DNA of 64,000 nucleotides from Mastacembelus armatus (Eukaryota > Chordata > Actinopteri > Synbranchiformes > Mastacembelidae), in the NCBI RefSeq assembly GCF_900324485.2, contig NC_046648.1:21789739-21853738 (forward strand), given 5' to 3'. The number at the start of each line of letters is the position of its first letter. The stretch's first letter is position 1. The position numbers and the translations under genes were made by a program. Shown here piece after piece: positions 1-9,338 of the stretch. Under the pieces are notes generated by a model. That model was not told the DNA's origin. It was given only the letters and a program-made list of their open reading frames with translations, and ran no database searches.

Positions 1-676
1 CAGCAGGCACTCGTCGTTAGGCGAGCGCACAGTAAATTAATGTTAATAGAAAGGAACAAAAGAAGCAGAAAAAGACTAAAAAAGTGAATGACTTCCTAAT
101 GAATGGTAAGTAGGTATTTCTCCGTGTGGCACCATACGTGTCATGATCGGGAGAGATTAGATTCTCCCTAATGCTGATTTGTGAAGGGCTGATATTTTTA
201 TATAATCTAACCCCACTTTTCCCACTTTGGTGCTTTTTATTATGACAAAACGAAACCAAAACGTTTCATATGGGAAGGTAAAATCCTAAACCTCGACTTT
301 CCTTCTCGCCTACTTTACGCATGGCTTTATTACGCGCCGACTTCTGTGTAGTGCGTAGGGTGTTTACTCGTGTTTTTTAGTGTCTTAAATTCAATGTTGT
401 TTGAACAATACTGTGATCAAGGCATCACTTGAACTAATTTAATAGATAAACCCATGTGATTCCGTCTAACGTATTATACAGGTGATCAAAACAGTGGGGG
501 GCTGTGGACAGTGACTGGGTGGGAGTGGTTTCGGGTGGTACAGTAGGAGGAGTCTGACGGACTGGCAGGGAGGACGTAAAAGAAGCAGCCTGGGGACAAG
601 ATCCTCATTACCTAATCGATGACGGACTGAGAACGAACTTCTCTGAAGACAGACAAACTGTACTGGACAGGCCACA
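1..676. other. 5' flank of first her gene, no coding feature recognised
   Basis: No gene is recognised here. The stretch holds one loosely paired set of RBPJ-like sites: TTCCCACT at 219-226 and ATGGGAA at 270-276, with the AT-rich string CTTTTTATTATGACA between them. This resembles the modules further downstream only in part. No convincing TATA box is visible directly upstream of the first her start codon at 677; the transcription start is probably within about 200 bases of it. Confidence 0.4.
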
Positions 677-1858
677 ATGAAGGTATTACAGGAGAAGGAG
701 GATACAACAAGAGACAGAAAGGTAACACTTACTACACAACAACAATTTTTATTTTGCTATGCTGCAACTATGATTGTAATTGTTTGGTTTAGCAAAACTG
801 GGAGAAACACTTGAATGAAACTGAATAGCCCATTTCTGTGCTCTGGCATTTGGGTCATGTTTATAACATTTAGTTTCTTTTTTATCTCCTAGTTCATAAA
901 ATCTCAGGTGGAGAAACGCAGAAGGGAGAGGATGAACCGCAGTCTGGAGCATCTGAGGGCCTTGCTGCTGCCTGAGCCACAACAACTGGTAAAGACAAAG
1001 ACTTGTAATCTTATGAAAACTGATCATGTAGACGTTTATATCTATCTTTAGGTTATTAAATGCAATTATTAGTATTTTATGAGTTTAAACACAAATTGTC
1101 TCCTTGAATGTACCAAATATAATATGCTTTGTTTACCAAATGAAGTATACTGGTCTATAAGAGAATATAGGGTACAATTCTAATATCTTATAAAAGCCTA
1201 CTACACATATTCAAATGTTAAGATGTCTAACAGGCTACTGCAAGAATTTCACTTTTTTATAAAATAAACTGTTCATTTATATAATGTTGCAGATATCAGA
1301 TCAAATCATATTGATACCTTCTTGTAGGGTGAATCTCAGCACAGAGTGGAGAAGGCTGAGATACTGGAGCATGCAGTCCTCTTCCTCCAGAACAGTGCCA
1401 AGGGAGACCTGGGAAAAGCTGGAGATGGTGGAGGCCAGCAACACTCCTTCCAAGATGGTTTCTCCACCTGCCTGCAGAGAGCAGCTCAGTTCCTGGGTCC
1501 TGAAGGGAAAGGCCTGTGGCTCGGAGCAGCGCTGTGTGCAGCTTTTGCTGCTCGCTTTGCCTGCTCAGATTCTGATTCTGCAAGTGTCCAAAGGAGAACT
1601 GAGACCTGTTCCTCCTCCAGGTCTCTACGACACACAAAGACCATTCTTCGCATGCTGAAGCAAAAGTCTAAGCGAGACTTTCGTGTGGACAGATTTGTTC
1701 ATCCCTACCAAGTTCCAGCCCAGCAGGGGTTCCCCAGTGTTCCTCAGCAGCCTCAGAGACAAAACCAGCTTGATATCAGGATGGAGAGGCAAGCAAGCAA
1801 ACAGAGTCCATCCCAGAGTCACCTGGACAGCCAGACTTTGTGGCGACCCTGGCCCTAA
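677..1858 (+). CDS. Hes/Her bHLH-Orange transcriptional repressor, her7-like, tandem copy 1
   Basis: This is a Hairy/Enhancer-of-split repressor of 223 codons in three exons: 677-721, 893-988 and 1328-1858, all in phase 0 with GT-AG borders. The ATG at 677 follows GCCACA, a good Kozak context. The basic region reads VEKRRRERMNRSLEHLRALL (about residues 21-40), helix 2 continues as VEKAEILEHAVLFLQ, and the Orange-type region lies around HSFQDGFSTCLQRAAQFLG. The protein ends in WRPWP, the Groucho/TLE-recruiting WRPW motif. In this family such proteins act in the nucleus as Notch-driven, often cycling repressors of themselves and of other targets. The proline typical of Hes basic regions (KPxxEKRRR) is replaced here: the sequence is KSQVEKRRR. 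The nearest match I recall is fish her7 / mammalian HES7, but her5 or another class cannot be excluded. A close paralogue lies downstream at 6366. Confidence 0.9.
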
Positions 1859-2540
1859 TTATCCACAGTGACTCCAGGAGCTGAAGTTTTAATGACTGTA
1901 ACAACTGATTTATGTTAATAGACTAGTGATGCCTGTATTGTTCCTTAAATAATATTTGCATTGTGGTTTGGTGAAAAGTGATCCTTGATAACCTACACCA
2001 ATATTAGTATTCCACCACAACCTCAAAACCTGTAAATATTGTAAAAATCTCATTTGTACATGTGATGTAGGTGTAGGTAAGGTTTACTCACTGCTCTGGT
2101 TTGATGCTTCTAAATGAGCTCAGTCAGCTGACCGGCACAGGGACCTGCAACAGTCCAGCTGAGACTGCTGCTCTGCTGAAGAGCAAGTTTGGAGGTGAGT
2201 ATCATGGAGCTGAAGAGTCCACCTTTTCTTCTTACTCTGCTAAAACCCTCTTCTACATGTGCTCTCGTGATTCAAGAGTGAGATACTGAAGTGGATAATA
2301 TTCATCACATTTCTGTGTGAGGGACCTCAGGGTTTGAGGCGTTGGATGAGCCCATCCAACGCCTCACATACACTCGTGTGCTCTGGTGTCATGAGTGACA
2401 TCTGTGCACGATATATCTGTGTTCTCTTTTAATATATATTTTGTCTATTTTGCACATTAATTTATTCTGGATATCTCCCTATGGCGAGCAGTATTCTTTT
2501 TTTTTTAATAAAACAAACAGATTTCTTAAATAAAAGCATA
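1859..2540 (+). promoter_or_regulatory. 3' UTR of her copy 1 with stability-type motifs and poly(A) signals
   Basis: The stretch after the stop codon carries TGTAAATA at 2031-2038, which fits the Pumilio consensus UGUANAUA. TTTGCACA at 2449-2456 fits an 8-mer miR-19-type seed match and sits inside TATTTTGCACATTAATTTAT (from 2446). AATAAA signals lie at 2507-2512 and 2529-2534. The TTTGCAC block recurs in the 3' UTR of the second her gene. Rapid mRNA decay is known to be needed for oscillating her transcripts; that these motifs serve this purpose is inference. Confidence 0.55.
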
Positions 2541-3524
2541 TGGTGTTGAATGATTCTTGCAAAATCAGATGCAACCTGAAGCCCTTTTGTTTGGACTGCT
2601 TGTGACAGCTGTTTTTAGCCTGCGTCTGAAGTGTGAAGCCTGGTGTCCTGCAGAGCTACATCCTCCAGGTGTGAAGTCTGACCATGAAGTGAAAGACCAG
2701 TAGCAGTTCTCACTTCAAAGACATCAAAGGTGTCACATGTGATTCACTCACTTTGAATGGGCTTTTAGCTCAGGCCAAGAAAAAGAGATAACAGAGCCTA
2801 GAGCTGCAGATTTCCCACAAAAATGTAACAAAAGAAATATGAACCATTTTGAAGTCTAGCTTCAACATGAAGCTCTGATTCACTGCCTTTCTATTCATTA
2901 TTCTGGTCTTGCATGACCAAAACTGTAGAATTGTTTCAAAAAAGTCTGAAAATATAAAAGAAGTGCTTCCCCACACAGCACCACATGCACACAGTTTGTC
3001 ATTGCATGACAGGATGAAGCTGAATCGTCTGAAAACCCTGTCGCAGCTCGCGTGCCCGTGTGTTTTCATTATGATTAGTATTCATTCTCTCACCAACATC
3101 GCCCCCAGCTGTTCGCAGGCCGCTTGTCTTTTGCGCGTGTCCGGGGCAGATCACAGGAAACACGGTGTGTTTTAACACCTGATGTCGTGCTTTGAAGCCC
3201 GGTCACGCTCGGAGGACAAATGTCCCTCACTGGACATGGCTGTGTGGTCTGAAACCGACAGAAAACACATTTTATTAAACCAGCAGGGAATTTGGTTCAT
3301 GAGTATTGCGGTGGAATAAATGATCTATGAGAAATCGAGACTGTACTCACCTCTGAGGTGTTTTGGCTGGAAAAGGGATGATGAAGCTTTAGAGGATGCA
3401 CTACAGCCTCCTGGCTCCTTTAGCAGCATGTTGCTTTTTGTGATAAACGAGAATAATTTAACTCAAATTCAGTTTTCGACTCATTGGCCACACAGTGATC
3501 TCACGTGAAACAGCTTTCTAGCTC

Positions 3525-3599
3525 TTTCCCATGGGAAACAGACAGTCAAACCCATTTGCACTTTTATTATCTGTTAGAATTAGTACATCGTGAAAGGAA

Positions 3600-3630
<31 letters not shown>

Positions 3631-3658
3631 GAGCGCTGTGGGCTGTGAGGTTCCCACA
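3525..3658 (+). promoter_or_regulatory. RBPJ paired-site module 1
   Basis: A perfect palindrome TTTCCCATGGGAAA (3525-3538) holds two overlapping ATGGGAA-type RBPJ sites. CACTTTTATTATCTGTTAG follows from 3559, and TTCCCACA (3651-3658), the reverse complement of the high-affinity site TGTGGGAA, closes the module. The distance from the first to the last site is 120 bp; the excess over the 96 bp seen in modules 2 and 3 is about the length of the TG microsatellite lying inside. RBPJ recruits the Notch intracellular domain; enhancer function here is inferred. Confidence 0.6.
3600..3627. repeat. (TG)n microsatellite
   Basis: About 13 uninterrupted TG dinucleotides lie inside RBPJ module 1. The tract lengthens the spacing between the two RBPJ sites of that module relative to its sister modules and is likely to vary between individuals. 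Confidence 0.95.
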
Positions 3659-4900
3659 CACACAGGTCACTCAGATGCAAATTCCGCAGACTTCACTCTG
3701 TTCAAGTGACTTTTCATGCCTTTAATTGGCGCCCACGTGGTTAATCTCGATGAATAAATTCTAAAAATGAAAACACTGTTTTTCATAACAGTGACTGTCG
3801 GTGACCTGGTTTGGGGGTTTGTGGTTGTGTTACACTTTAATTGTTGGCTGGTTTTCTGGCTCAGTTTTCTGTATGTTCTCCTGTAAGATCTTTGTAAATG
3901 AATGTCTGTGCCTGTGTCTGAAAACATAAAGGCTGAGAGGCTCTTCACTCTCGTGAACTGAACCAAACTGGAGGTGTGTTGAAACCAGTCAGGTGTGAAG
4001 CTTTTCCCAGCTGGCGCGTGTCTGCATAAAGTGTGAAATGGTCGCGTGCTGCTGTGGCTGCTGCACGTGCCTGTGAAGGAGCTCGAGGAGCAGATCTTCT
4101 TCTGGTCTCTCCTGTGATAAAATGAATAGAATCTCTGAAACCTGCTTTCAAAAGTCAAGGAAACCAACTACAGTGCGGCTAAAACTCTGAATAGTTTCTC
4201 TAATATGTGGACAAATAATATTTGGAAACAAGTCAGTACATTTATCCAAAAACTGTAAGTAAATGTTGAGGGAGTTTCACTTTACTGTCCTTCTTCTACT
4301 CCACCACCTTCATTTTTCACTTCCTTATTTATTTGACAGATGTTAGAAGCTACTTCACATCTAAAGGCTTTACATGAAAGAACCTAATAATCTTGTAGAA
4401 TACAACATATTAGTGGTTGCTAAAATATCTGGCTTAACAAAGAAAGAAAGAAGATCTTCTGTCTGGGAATGACTGTCAGATGACTGTGGGCTGGTAGTTC
4501 ACAAAAGAAAAGAAATATCTTTAGAGGGTATGAGGCCCCAGGAAGTCAGATTACCAACCAAATGTTGTTTATCTGTCGAATATTAGAATAATCATATATC
4601 ACTTACTTAAAGGAGTTTTATTTATAATGAAGTAGCTATATGTGGTACTTTTACTAATAACTGAAGGTTCTGAGTACTTGTACTTCCACCACCGCAAAAC
4701 CAAGAGGCTACATAAGAAATATGCATCAAGGTAAATTAAGTTAAGCTGTTGCAGGGGCATAACGCAAATGGTCACACGTTTCCAAACAGAATGGCAATAA
4801 ACAAATAAATAAACGCTGGTTTAGCGGGTGGACATTTGCTGCCTGACACTGCAACGTGCAGCCAAATGTGGAATAAGTGTGACGGTGGGAGTGTGTCCTC

Positions 4901-5004
4901 TTGGGAACGTGGAGCAGGAGGCTTCATTCTCACTTTATTACCTGTTAAAACCGATACTTTATTTCCAAAGTGCTTGGACCATAGGTGTGTGTCAGGTTCC
5001 CACA
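4901..5004 (+). promoter_or_regulatory. RBPJ paired-site module 2
   Basis: TTGGGAA (4901-4907) is followed by AGCAGGAGGCT, then CACTTTATTACCTGTTAAAA (4931-4950), and finally CAGGTTCCCACA ending at 5004. The start-to-start distance between the two RBPJ-like sites is exactly 96 bp, the same as in module 3. A T-box-like AGGTGTGT (4983-4990) lies just before the second site. Modules 2 and 3 align over most of their length, so they look like copies of one ancestral element. Confidence 0.65.
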
Positions 5005-5286
5005 CACCACACACGCATAAGACATGATAATAACAAATGCATTCTCGTTGAAACCATATAACAAAGCGTATTAATTTTAATTCTCCCTGCGTAAAAACAT
5101 TAATTTACGCTCGATGCCTTTCTTGAAAGTGAAAGTCACAGAAAATGCTGCCTGCTATACTACTCGAAAATAATAAAAGAGGTTTCTTGGTAGATTATCT
5201 GAGAGCAGGTCATGGCACACGTCGAGTCCGTAGTGTTTAAAGAGGGTATGGCCAATAGCAGCCTGTGGATGCGTCTCCTCTTTCTC

Positions 5287-5390
5287 ATGGGAAAACGAGC
5301 AGGAGGCTCTGTTCACACTTTATTACCTGTGAGAATCCTTAAGTCCTTGCTAAAAGTGTTCCGAGAAAAGGTGGATTTCAGGTTCCCACG
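5287..5390 (+). promoter_or_regulatory. RBPJ paired-site module 3
   Basis: ATGGGAA (5287-5293), AGCAGGAGGCT (5299-5309), CACTTTATTACCTGTGAGAA (5316-5335) and CAGGTTCCCACG ending at 5390 repeat the order of module 2 with the same 96-bp spacing. AGGTGGAT precedes the second RBPJ site where module 2 has AGGTGTGT. The start of the her copy 2 coding region is about 1 kb downstream. The function is inferred from site content. Confidence 0.65.
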
Positions 5391-6239
5391 CGTTGGCAAC
5401 TTAAGGTGACATCTTACACGCGCACTCTGTCACCATTTGGTCTAAGTGCCATTATTTTGCAGGTATTTGCTGATTTGTGCATAGTAGGTAACTTTACGCA
5501 GAGCCCTTATAGCTTCCATCCTGCAGATGCTTTGTAACAGATTTTGAATGAAATAATAAATGAGCAGATTTGTGGTTTTGACATGAATGTGTTTTACATC
5601 TGCAGACGAAGAGACAACATTATAAAGAGGATTAAAAAAGATTTTAAGAAAACCATCAGTGTAAATTTAACAGAACTTATAAGAGTCTCGGTGAATCCAT
5701 GAAAAACGTTTATTATCACGGACTTTCTCTTCTTCCACAACTGTTTTTTCTCTATTGGTTTTAGGCAGAGACGCGACGTGTCTCCTTTAGTCGTCCATAA
5801 CAATAGCAAGAGTCATTGGTCTGAGCTTCATGCTGGGCTGGCGGATGTGTGTTGATTTCCCTCACAAATGTAAATGAGCAGAACACGAGCTGATGACACC
5901 TCTCAGAGTCGCGTGCCGCGGCCCCCTGGCTGGACAGCTGTACCTGACCGTGGATCAGTGATGGGACAGGCCTTTAGTCTGACTTCACCTTCAGATTGTC
6001 GTCAACATCAGTTCAAACTGCTAATTAACAAAAACATACGATTTATATTGTCAATTTTTCCATAACTGTAGTGGAATATTTGAACAAAGTTAACCTACTT
6101 TTCCCCCACACACAGTCATCTCTCAGGCTAAAGGGAAAAAAAGACTCAATAGACTGATATTAAAAGTTTTAAACGCATTAACAACTTTGTAATATAGTTT
6201 GATGACTGGGGAAACATAAAGTCTGTGATCAGTGACAGG

Positions 6240-6365
6240 TGGGAGGAGCCTGAAGCCACGCCCACCAAGGCTTAAAAACCCGCACTGAAGCCTGAGAAGC
6301 CACATCCAGCTCTGACAGACCCGACACAGCAGCTGTAACCCCTGGGCAGTTCTTGGACTATAATC
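6240..6365 (+). promoter_or_regulatory. Probable core promoter and 5' UTR of her copy 2
   Basis: A GC-rich block with CCACGCCCACC (6256-6266, KLF/Sp-like) is followed by TTAAAAAC at 6272-6279, a weak TATA-like string about 95 bp before the start codon. No stronger alternative is seen between here and RBPJ module 3. Confidence 0.4.
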
Positions 6366-7229
6366 ATGAAACGACTTCAGGATTCGGAGGAGGCCAAGGC
6401 CAAAAGAAAGGTACACTACTTCTATAAATTCTCCCTTCGTGGAATATTGCAGTTTGTTGTTAGGATAACTTCATTAGTGAAAAATGTGAATTTTAAACAT
6501 GTTCATGTCTCAATCTCATTGCATTTATTTCATTATCTCCTTTGTGTAGAGTCTCAAACCGCTGGTGGAGAAACGTCGGAGAGAAAGAATGAACCGCAGT
6601 CTGGAAATCCTGAAGACTCTCCTGCTGCGCAGACAGGTAAGGACCACATTCACCCACCAGAGAAAAGGCCTTTTATCGTGGGCACTGGGACACGGTTTGT
6701 TAACTTGATGTTCATCTTATAGGAGGAAACCCAACGCAGAGTGGAGAAGGCTGAGATCCTGGAGCAGACAGTGCTCTTCCTTCAGAACAGTGCCAAAGGA
6801 GACGAGACACCAGCTGGAGGAGAGCAACACTCCTTCCAAGACGGTATCTCCACCTGCCTGCAGAGAGCAGCTCAGTTCCTGGGCCCTGAAGGGAAAGGCC
6901 TGTGGCTCGGAGCAGCGCTGGATGCGTCTTTTGGTGCTCGCTTTGCCTGCTCAGACTCCGGTTATACAGGCGTCCAAACGAGAACTGAAGCCCGTTCCTC
7001 TTTCAACTCTCTGCTTCTCAGGAACTCGTCCCGGGCTATTCTTCAGATGCTGATACACAGGTCCGCGCACAGAATGTGCACGCCCGCGCCTCGTGTGGCC
7101 AGTTGCGTTCAGACCAGAGGAGAATCGCATCGATCACTCACAACTCCCCAACAGCCCCACAAAGTCAGCAAACAGAGCCCGTCTCAGAGCCCCCAGGGCA
7201 GCCAGTGTTTGTGGCGGCCCTGGCCCTGA
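6366..7229 (+). CDS. Hes/Her bHLH-Orange transcriptional repressor, her7-like, tandem copy 2
   Basis: This is the second Hes/Her repressor, 212 codons in exons 6366-6410, 6550-6636 and 6723-7229, with the same intron positions and phases as copy 1. It has the canonical Hes basic region KPLVEKRRRERMNRSLEILK with the diagnostic proline. Helix 2 includes VEKAEILEQTVLFLQ, the Orange-type region includes HSFQDGISTCLQRAAQFLG, and the C terminus is WRPWP. It should act as a nuclear DNA-binding repressor that recruits Groucho/TLE, under Notch control in this family. RBPJ modules flank it on both sides. Its third exon is almost identical to that of copy 1 over about 100 bp, while exons 1 and 2 are more diverged. 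The next gene, the Notch-like receptor, is convergent. The family assignment is secure; the symbol is not. Confidence 0.92.
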
Positions 7230-7490
7230 CCACCACACTCTGGCGTCTAATACGAACTTGTATTGACTCTACATGCTGACTGATATTGACTGTACAGCAT
7301 GTGTTGTCTCTTGACTCCACCGCAGGACAATCTCAGTGCAATATCTTGAACACGAGTAAAATCTGATAATTGTGTACATTTATTCTGATCACATCAAACG
7401 CTGCTATGGCTACAGGCCAGCTCGTGTTAAACCTGTCGTCTATGTATTTTTGCACCTTAATTTATTGTATTTGTCATTTTGTAAATAAAC
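7230..7490 (+). promoter_or_regulatory. 3' UTR of her copy 2 with poly(A) signal and shared motif
   Basis: The UTR carries TATTTTTGCACCTTAATTTA from 7445, matching the equivalent block of copy 1 and containing the miR-19-type 7-mer TTTGCAC (7449-7455). A Pumilio-type TGTAAATA lies at 7480-7487 and overlaps the poly(A) signal AATAAA (7484-7489). The preserved block in both paralogues suggests post-transcriptional control; this is inference from motif content. Confidence 0.55.
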
Positions 7491-7927
7491 CAAAGGAAAA
7501 ATCACACGCGCGTGTGTTTATTGATCATGTGCTGGCACGTGCCTGAGTAGCAGAAGTGTGGACAGCCGCACGTGAGGATGGCACGTGTGCAGGTTCACAC
7601 CATCTGAATCCTTCCTTCTTCACTTTGAAAAACTATAATATATATAGATTTAAAAAAAAACTGAATTTATTCTTACCTTTATATGAAAACGACAACAGCC
7701 AGGTTCATATTGTACCAGCTCAACTGGAACTTAATAAAAAACTTCTCCCTAAAACGTGCCATGTTTGACAAAACACAACTTTCTACAAAGACATTTATTA
7801 GACAAATTGTTACAATCAGGTTTTACAGTTCTCTTCATAAAAAGAGTCTGAGTGTTTAATTGCAGCACTTTCAAAGGAGCTTCTTTCTCTCTCTAACTCA
7901 TTTGCATCTCAGTCGACGGCAAAAGCG

Positions 7928-8034
7928 CGTGGGAACGTGGGAAGTGTCTCCCCAAGGTGCCACTCTCCCACTGACGTATCCGTTTTAACAGGTAGTTAAG
8001 TTGTAAATGCAGCGTCGTTTCCCCCTTTCCCACG
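7928..8034 (-). promoter_or_regulatory. RBPJ paired-site module 4, inverted, downstream of her copy 2
   Basis: On the minus strand the order is again CGTGGGAA (8034-8027), TACCTGTTAAAACGGATAC (starting at 7994), then TTCCCACGTTCCCACG (7943-7928), which is two abutting RBPJ sites. On the plus strand the pair reads CGTGGGAACGTGGGAA. The core starts 39 bp after the first GTGGGAA, against 37-38 bp in the other modules. The stretch TACCTGTTAAAACxGATAC matches module 2 at all but one base. It lies about 700 bp behind the her copy 2 stop codon. Confidence 0.6.
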
Positions 8035-9338
8035 AGAAATCGCTTGAACGTCCTGACGTTTCTTTATCTGGAGGAATCGAGTGTTTGAACTTTAAAGACA
8101 GACAGACTTTCAGTTCGTCTCTTATGTTTCTATTTGATCCAAGCAGTGAAAGGGACGATGACACAGGTGAGTTTGCCCGCACCTGCTCTGCACCAGCCAC
8201 AATGAACTGCTGTGAATCACAGCTGGGTATGGGGCAGATTGTCTAGGATGAGCTTGTCATGAGTTATTTTCACTTGATGTCAAAAGATTTCTGATTGTTC
8301 GAACCAATTAGAGCTTTAATTTAAACCCTTCTGGAGAAGGGACTTAAAAAACTTTAAACAACAGTTTAAATCAGACTGAATTCGTGAGAAAAGTGGGAAG
8401 TGTCGTGTATTAAACAAAACAAAAACACATTTGTAGTCCAGATGTTTAATATGACTGTGTATTCAGAAAGTAGCCCATTCTTAAATTGCAATGGAAGGTT
8501 AATGTCAGTCAATACATGTGGAGAAAGATGCTGTTGCACCGAAATAAAGGCCATTGTGAGAAATTTGTCACAGGAAAGCAAAGTGATGATGTTATAAGCT
8601 GGAGTGGGATATTGTTTTTGATTTATCTTTATTTTTAGTTTTTAAATGAAATATTATGAGGTAGATTAGTAATATTCATTGTATCTGTATTTAAATGATT
8701 CCAGTGTTCACATGCACTTTCTTTTGTTCTTCTGTCTGATCATCATACAGTGACGTGTAAATAATGTACATGATATAAATGGCTTTAAAACATAAAACCC
8801 AAAATCCATATTATTTGCAAGGTCACATTATTGCAGCAGGACTCATTTTTTATTTTTGTAATTTCCCCTTGAATGTTTCTGTAATAATCAGAATACAACC
8901 TCAGAGTTTGACGGGCATTGATGTCAGTCATGTTCTATCTGAGTGTGCCATGTAACAGAAAACTAGTCCACAGTTTCCACCTCCATAGATTAACAAAAGA
9001 GCAATAATAATAATAATTTAGGAGGGCTAAATGAAAATTGGGAAGTAGATCATCTCAAAATATTCTCGTGAACTAACTGGAACAGCAATTTAACAAATAA
9101 GTAATATCCAACAGGTGCATATTGGATATTAAGGTGCCAAATGACAATAAATTATGGTTGGAGTCTCTCCAACACTTATAAGTCTTCTAAATTGCATTGG
9201 GCTTAGCAATGAAATCCACCTAATTCCAACTGTAACTCAGGGCTCTGTGCTTAATGAAGCACTGTAAATCATTCTTTAGTGCTGTTCATATAGGCTGAAA
9301 GGAAAGGCAGCTGAAATGTCATTGTTTGATCCTCTTCT
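8035..9338. other. Spacer between convergent her copy 2 and Notch-like gene
   Basis: No exon is recognised. One further RBPJ-like AGTGGGAAG is present at 8392-8400, and a short (AAT)n tract lies near 9004. The rest is AT-rich sequence probably including the 3' UTR of the Notch-like gene, whose stop codon is at 9339-9341. Confidence 0.35.

Larger units (their letters stand above)
2541..6365. promoter_or_regulatory. her intergenic region with repeated RBPJ-site modules
   Basis: This 3.8-kb spacer between the two her genes has no convincing coding exon. It contains three copies of a conserved site arrangement at about 3525-3658, 4901-5004 and 5287-5390, listed separately, plus a TG microsatellite. 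Further scattered matches to the RBPJ core occur, for example TTTCCCA near 4004 and CTGGGAATG near 4465. It very probably supplies Notch-responsive regulation to the downstream her gene and perhaps to both. Confidence 0.55.

Noticed and set aside
219-276. Fifth RBPJ module upstream of her copy 1
   Set aside because: Two RBPJ-like sites are present, but orientation and spacing differ from the other modules and the TACCTG core is missing; kept only as a note.
3667-4167. 166-codon minus-strand open frame between the her genes
   Set aside because: No domain, low-complexity Ser/Thr-rich composition, no splice or promoter context, and it lies inside the regulatory spacer.
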